NCBI GenBank assembly: GCA_001797285.1
Contig: MGOZ01000050.1
Coordinates: 44,711-108,710, forward strand
Length of the DNA stretch: 64,000 nucleotides
Direction: 5' to 3'
Origin: Coxiella sp. RIFCSPHIGHO2_12_FULL_42_15
GTDB taxonomy: Bacteria > Pseudomonadota > Gammaproteobacteria > Coxiellales > Coxiellaceae
Notes under the pieces: generated by a model
Databases searched by the model: none
What the model saw: only the letters and a program-made list of their open reading frames with translations
What the model was told of the DNA's origin: nothing
In this document: positions 18,996 to 28,500 of the stretch, piece by piece
Layout: every line of letters begins with the position of its first letter
Position numbering within the stretch: position 1 is the stretch's first letter
Made by a program: the position numbers and the translations under genes

Positions 18996-20573
18996 TTATT
19001 TAAATGGTTTTGGTTTATACTGAGTATGATGCATCGCAATACCAAAACTTCTTAGCTGTTGCATACGGGTCAATACAGCAGCTCCTTCTAAAAGGTTATA
19101 AGCCACTTGCTTGACGGTTCTATTTTCTAATTTTTCTAGAAAAGTTCCTTTAACAAATTCGTTGAAAGATCCCATCGCTGGGCCACACCAAATTTGATAA
19201 TCCGTCACCCGAGATAAATCGCCCATGATGGCCCATCGACTACTTTGACCCAGATAAGATCTAAAAATCAAAGCCATTTTATATTTTTTATTTTGATGAG
19301 CCATTTCAATTTGTTTAGGATCGCGTGACTGAAAAAAGGCTCGAGTTTTTTCCCATACGACATCAATGTGTTCACGAAATATTTCTTTTTCAACAAAAGA
19401 TTTTTCACTTTCGGAAAGTTCTTCTATAGTAGAATATTTTTGATAAAACTCATAAAGTTTTTTAGCCCTGGGGCTGAACATGGTTCCTTTTTTAAGCACT
19501 TGTAATTGAATACCCAACTCAAACATGTCCGCCGCTGGTGCCATAGCAACATCCGTTAAATCCGCTTTTGCTAACATTTCTTTTGCTAAAGGAGAAATAT
19601 CTGCCTCAACCGTAGATTCATTTACCGATCCTGTTAATACGTAATCCGCACCCATTGCAAATGCGGCACTTAACGCGCTTGGCGTACCTAAACCTCCTGC
19701 TGCGCCAACACGAATGGGTTTTTTATAATTATAACGTTGTTCCGCTTCCCTGGCCATTTGTTTGATCACAGGAAATAATGCTGTTAATGGACGACGGTCC
19801 GTGTGCCCTCCTGAATCTGCTTCAACAGTAATATCTTCTGCAATGGGCACTTGGCTTGCGAGCTCGGCTTCTTCTGAAGTTAACCAACGTTGCTCAACGA
19901 GATCTCGAAGCATTTCCTCGGGGGGAGGTGAAATAAAAATTTTAGCGACACTTGGATGAGAAAGTTTTGCTAAGATCCGATTTTTTCTAAGAACATTCCC
20001 ATCAGAATCTAATGAAATTCCCGAAAAGGCATAACGCAAAATATAGGGTGTTAAGTTCATATACGCGGAAGCAGAAACGTAGACGATACCCATTCTAAGA
20101 TATAATTCTGCCGTCTCTTTTTCTATTTCAGGTTCATTAATATTATAAATCAAATTTGAGGACCAGTTTTTTTTCTCTTGTCCAAGTTCTGATATGATTT
20201 TATTTAAGTTTGACTCGATTTTATTTGGTATTAACCCGGCAGCGCCAAACGAGCCCAGTAGCCCACATTTATTTGCTGAGATGACCATTTCAGCAGAAGC
20301 AATTCCGTTTGCCATTTCACCAACGATATAAGGGAATCGTAGATGATATTCTGATAGAAAGCTAAAACTGCCCAAATATTCCGGATAAAGTGAAGGAAGC
20401 TTAGCAATAATAGGTATGCCATTTTTAGCAAGTTCATCACATACTGATATTTCATCTAACAGAGCGCCATATCTTTGCAAAGTTGGATGCTTTATAATTA
20501 CTATCCGTGTTCTAGGATCTTTTGCTAACGATGAAATTTCTATGGGTTCAAATGCTTTCTTTAAATCAAACAT
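18996..20573 (-). CDS. PfaD-like FMN-dependent enoyl reductase
   Basis: A 525-residue trans-acting enoyl reductase of the PfaD / 2-nitropropane-dioxygenase-like family, which reduces the growing chain of PUFA-type synthases. The hallmark EADSGGHTD (251-259) with its catalytic His, GAAGGLGTP (about 290-298) and TGSVNES (about 314-320) for FMN phosphate binding are present. The C-terminal extension (GDLSRVTDYQIWCGPAMG) is typical of PfaD. ATG 20573 has AGGA 7 nt upstream. The MITE lies immediately upstream, between this gene and the DH gene, so most of the intergenic RNA is MITE-derived. Confidence 0.92.
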   Translation of the reverse strand: MFDLKKAFEPIEISSLAKDPRTRIVIIKHPTLQRYGALLDEISVCDELAKNGIPIIAKLPSLYPEYLGSFSFLSEYHLRFPYIVGEMANGIASAEMVISANKCGLLGSFGAAGLIPNKIESNLNKIISELGQEKKNWSSNLIYNINEPEIEKETAELYLRMGIVYVSASAYMNLTPYILRYAFSGISLDSDGNVLRKNRILAKLSHPSVAKIFISPPPEEMLRDLVEQRWLTSEEAELASQVPIAEDITVEADSGGHTDRRPLTALFPVIKQMAREAEQRYNYKKPIRVGAAGGLGTPSALSAAFAMGADYVLTGSVNESTVEADISPLAKEMLAKADLTDVAMAPAADMFELGIQLQVLKKGTMFSPRAKKLYEFYQKYSTIEELSESEKSFVEKEIFREHIDVVWEKTRAFFQSRDPKQIEMAHQNKKYKMALIFRSYLGQSSRWAIMGDLSRVTDYQIWCGPAMGSFNEFVKGTFLEKLENRTVKQVAYNLLEGAAVLTRMQQLRSFGIAMHHTQYKPKPFK

Positions 20574-20588
20574 ATTTTTATCCTATCC

Positions 20589-20749
20589 TGTAGTGTTTCA
20601 GATAAATATTTTGGTAAAAATGAACTATTTTAATTGTCTTACCGGCAATGGTGCTCACTTTCGAGCTTTCCTCTCCCGCCTGCGGGAGAGGCTAGGAGAG
20701 GGTTGGCTTCTAATGGCACGATCATTTTCACCAAAATATTTATCTGAAA
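20589..20749. mobile_element. MITE-like element, copy 2, inside the pfa-like operon
   Basis: Terminal inverted repeats of 28 bp (20596-20623 and 20722-20749) differ at one base. The internal sequence matches 1-149 in reverse, including the CTCTCCCGCCTGCGGGAGAG hairpin. The element ends 2 bp from the stop of the DH gene and its other end lies 15 bp from the pfaD-like start. Transcripts of the operon must read through its long hairpin. Confidence 0.85.
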
Positions 20750-20751
20750 AG

Positions 20752-23184
20752 CTATATTTCTGGTACTATGCGTAACCCTATTCTCTCCAATCGGTAAATA
20801 CAAAGACCATCTACCCAAAAAGAACCTCTTGCGGTAATTTCAATAGAATTTAGACTCGATTGAACACTGAGTACTTCCACTAAAATAGTAACTTGGTTAT
20901 TAATTGGAATGACTTGTCCCCGATAAGTCCATATCAATATTTTTTCTAACATAAGCGGCTCAAAAATAGGTCGTTGAATATCTTTTGCGATGTTTTCTTC
21001 AATACAATAAAATTTCAATAAATTAATTAATGCTTGACACCCTAATGACCCTGGTTGAACAGGATCTTGATAAAAATGCGATTTAAAAAACCATTCATTG
21101 GGATCAATAATTTTCACCGCACGCAAGTAGCATAAAGAGGCTTTATTTAAATTTTTCCAAATTCCTGTGACCCGATCAAACATAAGTATTTTTTTTCTGG
21201 GTAACCGCAGCGAGTTTTTGAAAAATTTATCTGATTCATTGGACAATTCAATATATTGATTTCCTATTTCCTGATAGTATTTCAATTCTTCTTCAGTTGG
21301 TTTTAATCCGATCTTTTTCAAAAAATCATTTAATGTGAAATAACCAAAACTAGTTTCCATCGTTAGCACTTTCTTTTCATTGGCTAATACAACAACATTA
21401 AAATTCAATAGAATTAACTCACCTAACATAGAGATATTTTTTAGCTCAACTTGTGTTACTAGTTTTTTCGTGCTCGGCGTTATTATTTGATGTTCGGTAG
21501 CGTTACCATCAAGATTTCTAAAATAAATATCTTTATCTGTTTGCGTAGAACAACCCACATAAGTGGATAACCAACCACAAGGCTGTAAACCAACTTCCAT
21601 GAGCACACAAAGTGGCATCGTTCTTGTATCGTGATCATTAAAATACCAAGCCTCTGGAGGAACATCATATTCGGCAATCAATTTGGATCCTACTTTCATG
21701 CTGCCAATGGTTTCGGTCAAATGAGTTACTCGTGACATAAAAAAATAAGGAGGCCCAGGCAATCGAGGAATTTTTCTCGTGGGAGAAACTGTATCCATGT
21801 AGCTACCAAAAGCTTTATTTACATTCCCCCACGTTGCAGATAACATTGCGTTTTGATCAAAAATAAAATTTTTTCCGTCATCCGCAGCCGAATGAGGATC
21901 ATTGACTAAAAGATGCATTCGTCGAGTTAATGGCACATCCGGCACAAGCTCAAGACCAAATCGACGTGCATGAAACGCACGTACCCCATCAACCGTTACT
22001 AATAAATTTGCAAAAATAGTCGGTTTTGGCTCTGCAATAATTTCATCGACAAAAATCTCATACGTGACTTCTTGACTTGAAGGAAGACATTGACCTCGGC
22101 AACGGACTAAAATTTTATAATCCTTTATGGGTTCAAATCGCCAACCATCTTTGTTCAGCGTAAAACCCAGCGCTGCCAAATAAAATGAAAGTGCTTGTAT
22201 TCCAATTTCTATCATGAGAGTTCCGGGCATACAGGGATCATTTTTGAAATGACCTTTAAAAAACCAATCATTTTTTGAAATGTGCTGTATAGCACGCAGA
22301 TATCCGCGTTTTAAGGGCCCTCCGGCTGGATCAAAGCAAGGAATATCATGCAATAGTAATAGCTGATTATTCTGAATCGTTGGGCTCATTTGATGCGTGG
22401 CTGCATACTCAAAACCTCTTCCAAAACAGGCATAGGCTTTTCTCTCGGCAAATGCCATTATTTGTCGATAATTAAAATTTCGATAGACACTCACACAAGG
22501 TGGTGTATCAAGGCGAGGAGTTTTTGAGAACTCAGATTGATCAGGACTCCAAAGAACGCCTTTGCTTTCCCTTAGCTCTTGCTCATTGAAAAAGCCGGCT
22601 TGCCCCTCGCGAACGCTCACACGAAGAACATCCTTCACGTAACAATCATAATGAAAAAACATTAAAGAAACATCGCCGCATTGAGTAAAATGATCCACAT
22701 AAATTTCATAACGCAGTGTATCGCCTACTTCAGCTAAAGGCCCATGAAAACATAATTCACACCCTAATAATCGATAAACGCGTTTATCTTGATTAATAAA
22801 GTCAATGCCGAGCCAGGATGCGAGTAATAAGTCTGCTTGCCCAGATTCAATCATAATACCGGTTGGCATATGTCGATCATGTAAATACCAAGCCTCCTCT
22901 TTAACATCGGTTTCCGTTGTAATAGAACCCTTGCTTAAACTACCAGGTTCTCCTTCAAGAGCCATCACCCTATCCGCCAATAAGAAGGGTGGTGTTGGCA
23001 TGCGAACTTGCCTTTCATAATGATCCTGCTTTTCAAAAAAATGGCCGAACACACGAGAAATTTTACCACTCGCCAGTATTTCTAGTTGTTCTCTACTAAA
23101 CACGACTCCCTTTTTTTTGCCAGATTCCAGTTCTGGCAAATTAACTTTGGGGAGATGAGTTTTGTACGTATACTTTTTATTCAT
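20752..23184 (-). CDS. PfaC-type double dehydratase (four hot-dog folds)
   Basis: An 810-residue protein corresponding to the C-terminal half of PfaC: two FabA-like double hot-dog dehydratases that introduce and place double bonds in PUFA-type synthases. The first carries WFFKGHFKNDPCMPG (catalytic His312) with partner segment MPTGIMIESGQADL. The second carries WFFKSHFYQDPVQPG (His703) with MPLCVLMEVGLQPCG. The start at 23184 is chosen because its ATG overlaps the upstream stop as ATGA; an ATG at 23208 has AGGA only 2 nt away. In Shewanella and Moritella these domains are fused to KS-CLF; here they are a separate protein. The MITE abuts the stop. Confidence 0.88.
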   Translation of the reverse strand: MNKKYTYKTHLPKVNLPELESGKKKGVVFSREQLEILASGKISRVFGHFFEKQDHYERQVRMPTPPFLLADRVMALEGEPGSLSKGSITTETDVKEEAWYLHDRHMPTGIMIESGQADLLLASWLGIDFINQDKRVYRLLGCELCFHGPLAEVGDTLRYEIYVDHFTQCGDVSLMFFHYDCYVKDVLRVSVREGQAGFFNEQELRESKGVLWSPDQSEFSKTPRLDTPPCVSVYRNFNYRQIMAFAERKAYACFGRGFEYAATHQMSPTIQNNQLLLLHDIPCFDPAGGPLKRGYLRAIQHISKNDWFFKGHFKNDPCMPGTLMIEIGIQALSFYLAALGFTLNKDGWRFEPIKDYKILVRCRGQCLPSSQEVTYEIFVDEIIAEPKPTIFANLLVTVDGVRAFHARRFGLELVPDVPLTRRMHLLVNDPHSAADDGKNFIFDQNAMLSATWGNVNKAFGSYMDTVSPTRKIPRLPGPPYFFMSRVTHLTETIGSMKVGSKLIAEYDVPPEAWYFNDHDTRTMPLCVLMEVGLQPCGWLSTYVGCSTQTDKDIYFRNLDGNATEHQIITPSTKKLVTQVELKNISMLGELILLNFNVVVLANEKKVLTMETSFGYFTLNDFLKKIGLKPTEEELKYYQEIGNQYIELSNESDKFFKNSLRLPRKKILMFDRVTGIWKNLNKASLCYLRAVKIIDPNEWFFKSHFYQDPVQPGSLGCQALINLLKFYCIEENIAKDIQRPIFEPLMLEKILIWTYRGQVIPINNQVTILVEVLSVQSSLNSIEITARGSFWVDGLCIYRLERIGLRIVPEI

Positions 23185-25544
23185 TGTATATACTGCCTTA
23201 TTATGCATTGTCCTGTTTTTCCAGAAAAACTTTTAATATTCACTCGAATATTCATCCCTTTCACAGGTTGTTTTTTTTCTACTTTATTCGGTAAAAATCC
23301 TTCTGCACAATAGACGGTCGCTGCCGCAATAGTTAACAGTCCTGACGCAGAATAAGCCCTACCCCATAGGGGATCTAATTCATGATTACTCATTTCAGCA
23401 TGAATAGAAAAATTATTTTCTTCCTTATCATAAATGGCTAGGATTTCATCCTTATCTTTGATTGCATCTTCTAGTCGTTTCACAATTAACGTGATTGCCG
23501 CATCACCCAGTGCATATTTTTCATGATTGAAAAGTGATTTATGAATGTAGGTATCTACTTCATTACAATTAAAATCAACAGCTCCTACTATAGCCGCATC
23601 GATTTCACGTCTCTGTAGAGCTTGAACGGCAAGATTCAACGCGGTAAGTCCGGAAAGTTCTTCGTCTGATACTGAAAAACTAGGAGCAACACTATCAAAT
23701 TGAATATTTAATCGATTCGCCACCACATTCGGCATAGCACCTAGTACATGCCCTGCTTGAATATTATCGCAAATGCTATTCGATGCTAATTTTATCCACT
23801 GTTGATCAACAGAGATGCCATGATGCTGCATAAGATAAGGGAGCTTCCATTGTAAATCAAATCTAGCAATGCCAGGATCACATTGCATGCCAATAATAAT
23901 GGCTGTTTTTTTCAAAGCAATTGTCTTAACCTGAGCAAGCGCCTGTAATGCCGTGTAAATAATAGCAAGTTGCTGGGGTTGAGCAATGCTAAGTTCATTA
24001 GGAGGAAATCGTAATCCTATCAGGGGAAGCTTTATTTCATCAATAGAGTAATCTTTGTTTTCTACTTTTTTCCAAGTTTCATTAAATTTAAATTCTAACA
24101 ACGCTTTTTTAAATTCATCAGTATTTTTAATACCTGGGAGTAAAACTCCAACAGAAACAATTGCGAATTCCTCAGATTTTTTGTCAATTTTTTTCGTGGG
24201 GGGAAGTTTAAATTGAGAATTCCATTGTTCAAGAATGATATGGGCATTGTTTCCGCCCATGCCAAAGGCATTAACAGCAGCAAGTTTTATTGAAGATTTT
24301 TTGAGAGGCCATTCTTGCTTCTCCCTCAACAAATGAAATGTGCTATTTTTTAATTCATCAATTAAATGAGTCGCATTTCTTGTGGGAGGAATAATTGAAC
24401 TTCGGAGAGATTCAATACAGCGAATTATTGCTACCGCTCCAGAAGCCGCAAATAAATGACCGACATTCGACTTTAGCGCGCTGATCATCAAATTTGGACT
24501 GGTTTTTTCAAAAACTTCTTTTAAACTTTTTACTTCTATTGTATCACCCAATACGGTACCCGTCGCATGACACTCTACGTAACAAATATCTTTAGGATCT
24601 ACATCAGATTGCTTATAGGCTTGGAGCATTGCCGTCACTTGCCCTTGTTGCGAAGGTGACAATAACCCGCCTTGATTTCCATCATTACTCAACCCGATAC
24701 CTCGAATCACCGAGATAATGGAATCATGATCCTGAAGCGCTTTTTCAAGTTTTTTTAACACAACAAAGCCCGCGCCTCGCGAAGGAACAATGCCACAGGC
24801 CTCCTTGTTAAAAGGAAGGCATTCGCCAGACTTACTCAGTGCCTGCAGCGCAAAAGAACTTATGTGTAGAAAAAGCCCGCTGGTTGCTGTAACACCTCCT
24901 GCAATAACGATTTCTGCCTCATCATTATGTAATTGATCACACGCAAATTTAACGGCATAAAGTGAAGAAGCACAAGCAGCATCCAATGAAAATGCTTCCC
25001 CTTTTAAATTCAGTGCTTCTACCAATAAATGGGCGGGATAGCCTGACATAAAACGATTAATCGCTGCCATTTGGGGATTAATCAAGTTATGATAAAAATT
25101 CTCCCGCTGATCATTTAACAAAATAGCACTCGATAATTCACATAACGCATTAGTAGGATAAGAAAGATTTCCAAAAATAGCATTTATTTTTTTGTGTCGA
25201 ATATATTTTATGCAATTCGCATTTTCAAGTGCTGAACGTGCCGTGTGAATTATCCAGTAGTACAACGGATCTAATAATTTATTTTTTTTTAGATTCAGCA
25301 GTTTAATCTCTTCGAAAAATTTATTGTTGAACTCTTCTTCATTAACACTGCCTTCCGTGATTGATGGAAGATTGAAAAAATAACCTTCTTTTGTAAAAAT
25401 CTCCGGGTCAATTCCCCAGGATAATGCGCTGGCTGGTTTAAATAAACGATCATTTTTCAGCGTTTTTTCAAAAAGATCGCTGGATGAAAAAACACCTTCT
25501 AGCAAACAAGAAGATCCTAGTATCGCTATCGGTTCAAATTCCAT
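23181..25544 (-). CDS. PfaC-type ketosynthase plus chain-length factor
   Basis: A 787-residue protein corresponding to the N-terminal half of PfaC. The first KS is intact: LDAACASS (Cys191), ECHATGT (His326) and KSNVGH (His363). The second KS-like half (from about residue 460) is a chain-length factor: the nucleophile region reads SFSVSDEELSG with no Cys. ATG 25544 is preferred (MEFEPIAILG begins the fold directly, with GAGAG 8 nt upstream); ATG 25559 lies 5 codons earlier. It follows the pfaA-like stop with one intervening base and overlaps the DH gene by 4 bp, so the three are translated together. Confidence 0.9.
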   Translation of the reverse strand: MEFEPIAILGSSCLLEGVFSSSDLFEKTLKNDRLFKPASALSWGIDPEIFTKEGYFFNLPSITEGSVNEEEFNNKFFEEIKLLNLKKNKLLDPLYYWIIHTARSALENANCIKYIRHKKINAIFGNLSYPTNALCELSSAILLNDQRENFYHNLINPQMAAINRFMSGYPAHLLVEALNLKGEAFSLDAACASSLYAVKFACDQLHNDEAEIVIAGGVTATSGLFLHISSFALQALSKSGECLPFNKEACGIVPSRGAGFVVLKKLEKALQDHDSIISVIRGIGLSNDGNQGGLLSPSQQGQVTAMLQAYKQSDVDPKDICYVECHATGTVLGDTIEVKSLKEVFEKTSPNLMISALKSNVGHLFAASGAVAIIRCIESLRSSIIPPTRNATHLIDELKNSTFHLLREKQEWPLKKSSIKLAAVNAFGMGGNNAHIILEQWNSQFKLPPTKKIDKKSEEFAIVSVGVLLPGIKNTDEFKKALLEFKFNETWKKVENKDYSIDEIKLPLIGLRFPPNELSIAQPQQLAIIYTALQALAQVKTIALKKTAIIIGMQCDPGIARFDLQWKLPYLMQHHGISVDQQWIKLASNSICDNIQAGHVLGAMPNVVANRLNIQFDSVAPSFSVSDEELSGLTALNLAVQALQRREIDAAIVGAVDFNCNEVDTYIHKSLFNHEKYALGDAAITLIVKRLEDAIKDKDEILAIYDKEENNFSIHAEMSNHELDPLWGRAYSASGLLTIAAATVYCAEGFLPNKVEKKQPVKGMNIRVNIKSFSGKTGQCIIRQYIQ

Positions 25545-25545
25545 A

Positions 25546-28500
25546 CTACAGTCTCTCATAACAAATTACACTTAACTTTTTTATGTAAGCAATTTGCGTC
25601 CCATCTACGCTGAATTCAACATTAAAATTACAATGCATATCATTTGCAATTTCAGCAGAAAGCGTACATGTTACACCTCGGTGATCGATCACTGGTAGGG
25701 ATAAATAAGCAAATTGCTCGATTGACATAGGAGCTCCCTTTTTACCAAGGAAAATCCCAATCCAAATAGCGGCTAATTGTAACCCCCCATCCATCAGGGT
25801 TTGATCTAGAATTTTCGAGAAAAGTCTAATTTTTCCTGGAATATCTTCGTTTTTTCGTAATGTTCCGATTATTCCATGCTCTGACATTTGATCAAGTGAA
25901 ACAATGGAATGAAAAGATGTTCCATGGAAAATTATTCTTTCATTATAGATTTTTTCAATGGAAATGGGAGGTTCCTTCAATTTTGTTTTATCTAAAGAAA
26001 CTAATAAAGGGATAAGTTCTTTTACAATTTCATATTTTGCTGTATAAAATACGGTATTATTACTGTCAGAAAGTGTAAGAGACTGATTAGAAGAATCGTG
26101 TTCCACAAAAAAAATGACTTTTTTATCAAATTTATTTAATATTATGCTTTTTTTTACATTAATTAAATTTAATCGTATTTCTTCTGCCCGATATTTTTTT
26201 GTTAATACCTCATAAAACCACTCCAATACACTTACCATAGGCAATACGGGTTGATCTTTAATGATGTGATCAAAAAGATATAAATCTTTTTCAGGAGAAA
26301 GAGAAAACTCTGTTTTATCTGCAATGCAATTATCTTCCATAATTTTTTCTTGTAGATTACTGTAGCCAATAACCATTTCAACGGATTTTCCGTAACAACC
26401 ATTTATTTCTGATACAAAAGCATTCACTCCATCTAAAAGGGCTATTGGCTCTATTCCGCGTTCTTTGAACCGAATGGCAAGTTCTGGTGTTACCATTCCA
26501 CTTTGCCATGGCCACCAGTTAATTGATTTTACCAGACAGTTACCCTGCCTTCGTCGATTTTCATACTGTGCTACTTTGTTCATGACTTCATTTGCCATCG
26601 CGTAATCACTTTGTCCTCGATTCCCCATACGAGCTGAAATAGACGAGAAAAGGAAAATAATTTTTATCGGATCATTTTTTATTTCTTCCAGTAAGAAATA
26701 CAGTCCTTTTACTTTAGTATTAAAGACACGTTGAAATCCCTCTACGGTTTTGTTTTCAATTAATTTATCTTCAATAACGCCAGCCCCATGAATAAGCCCA
26801 TGAATAGGACCAAATTGTTGATGAATTTTCGAAAATGTGCTTTTGACGGATTCGGATTCTTGTATATTAACAGGGAAATAGGCAACTTTAACACCTAAAT
26901 CAGTTAACTTTTTGATTGTCATTTTTACATCTAGTGCACAATAAATCTCTTTTGCCTGTTTATTTATTTTTTTAGGATCAATAGGAATTTTTGATTGAAT
27001 ATGCTGAGCAATTAATTTTTTCTTTATTGCTTCTTCACTTTCATTTGAAAATAAATCGTATGATTCATCAGTTAATGGAGTTCTTCCTAATAAAATCAGG
27101 ATGGGCTTAGACCGTTGACAAAGAGAAGTCAAACAACTTGCTGTTATTCCACGTGCTCCACCGGTTACTACTATAACATCACTGGACTGAATCGTTGACT
27201 CTGTTCCGTGAAATTCTGCCTTTTTACAGATCGTTGTTACCCTTTGATGATGAGATAATCCAATTTCTTGATAAAAATCACCACCGAATAATAATTCTCG
27301 ATGCAATATCTCCGCAATTGAAGACGGAGCTTGATCTTTCATCTCAATATCGATAATTTTCACATACGCGCTTTCCCATTCTTGGGCTGCCGTTTTTATC
27401 AATCCTGAAGAACCACTTGCCCACACGCGTTTTTCATCGATTTTACCGCTCATGCCAAATTGCCCGTCCAGAGACTCAACAATGATATAAGTCATTTTTT
27501 TATTTGAAAAAAATGTTGATGCCTTTTTAGCTCTCAGAAATGTTTTTTGATTTTCCGTTATTGCTTCTTCTATCGAAGAAAATTCGTTCAATAAGGATAA
27601 ATCAAGAATATTTTCAAAACCACTGGGCTCTTCTACCTGAGAAGATTGAATCCCTGATTTGTTGAGCATTTGGCATAAAATTTCACCAATATTTTTATTA
27701 TTTCCAACAATTTCTAACTTTTTTTCATTAAGATGCGGAGTTATTTTATTTGGAATAGGACAATGAATAATTCCTACTTCATAATGTCCAACATTTTCAC
27801 TTATTGGTTTAATCGGGATGTTGTTAGTATGATGTTCATTTGACATCGTTTTTTTTTGAATATAATTCGCTATTTCTTGTAGGGTTAGCAAACTGCTTAG
27901 CTCAACAGGGTCTAGTTTAGGAAGATGAGCGATTTGATTTTGCAGCGTTGCTAAAATTTCAACTCGTTTAATGGAATCAATGCCCAAGTCTTCTTCCAAC
28001 GCCATATCCATTTTCAAGCTATCCACTGGGTAACCTGTTTTATCTGAAACAATGTCGAGTATTTCTTTTGTGAGGGATTCAATGTCTACATGATCCTTCT
28101 TTGGTAACGCCACATGATCCGTAGAAATAGCAGAAGGTTCCATTGGAAGTGATTCTACGGGTGAATCAATTTTTTCTTCAACGGAAGGGGTGGATTCTAT
28201 CGTTAATTTTTTTTGAATATAATTCGCTATTTCTTGTAGGGTTAGCAAACTGCTTAGCTCAACAGGGTCTAATTTAGGAAGATGAGCGATTTGATTTTGC
28301 AGCGTTGCTAAAATTTCAACTCGTTTAATGGAATCAATGCCTAAGTCTTCCTCCAACGCCATATCCATTTTCAAGCTATCAACTGGGTAACCTGTTTTAT
28401 CAGCTACAATATTCAACATTGCATTCGTTAATTTTGTAGAGGGAGTATTTTTTGTATCTAAGTAATCAGTATGTCGTATTTCCGTTGGAATAAATTTTTC

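Noticed and set aside
18996..20573. Plain nitronate monooxygenase instead of an enoyl reductase
   Set aside because: The EADSGGHTD motif, the length of 525 residues and the operon context fit PfaD; short nitronate monooxygenases lack the C-terminal extension.
23181..23208. Frameshift error splitting one PfaC gene
   Set aside because: The junction is a clean ATGA overlap, and both proteins end and begin at domain borders; relatives would settle it.
27851..28400. Direct repeats as a CRISPR-like or satellite array
   Set aside because: Only two units of about 195 bp, both encoding ACP domains in frame within the synthase.
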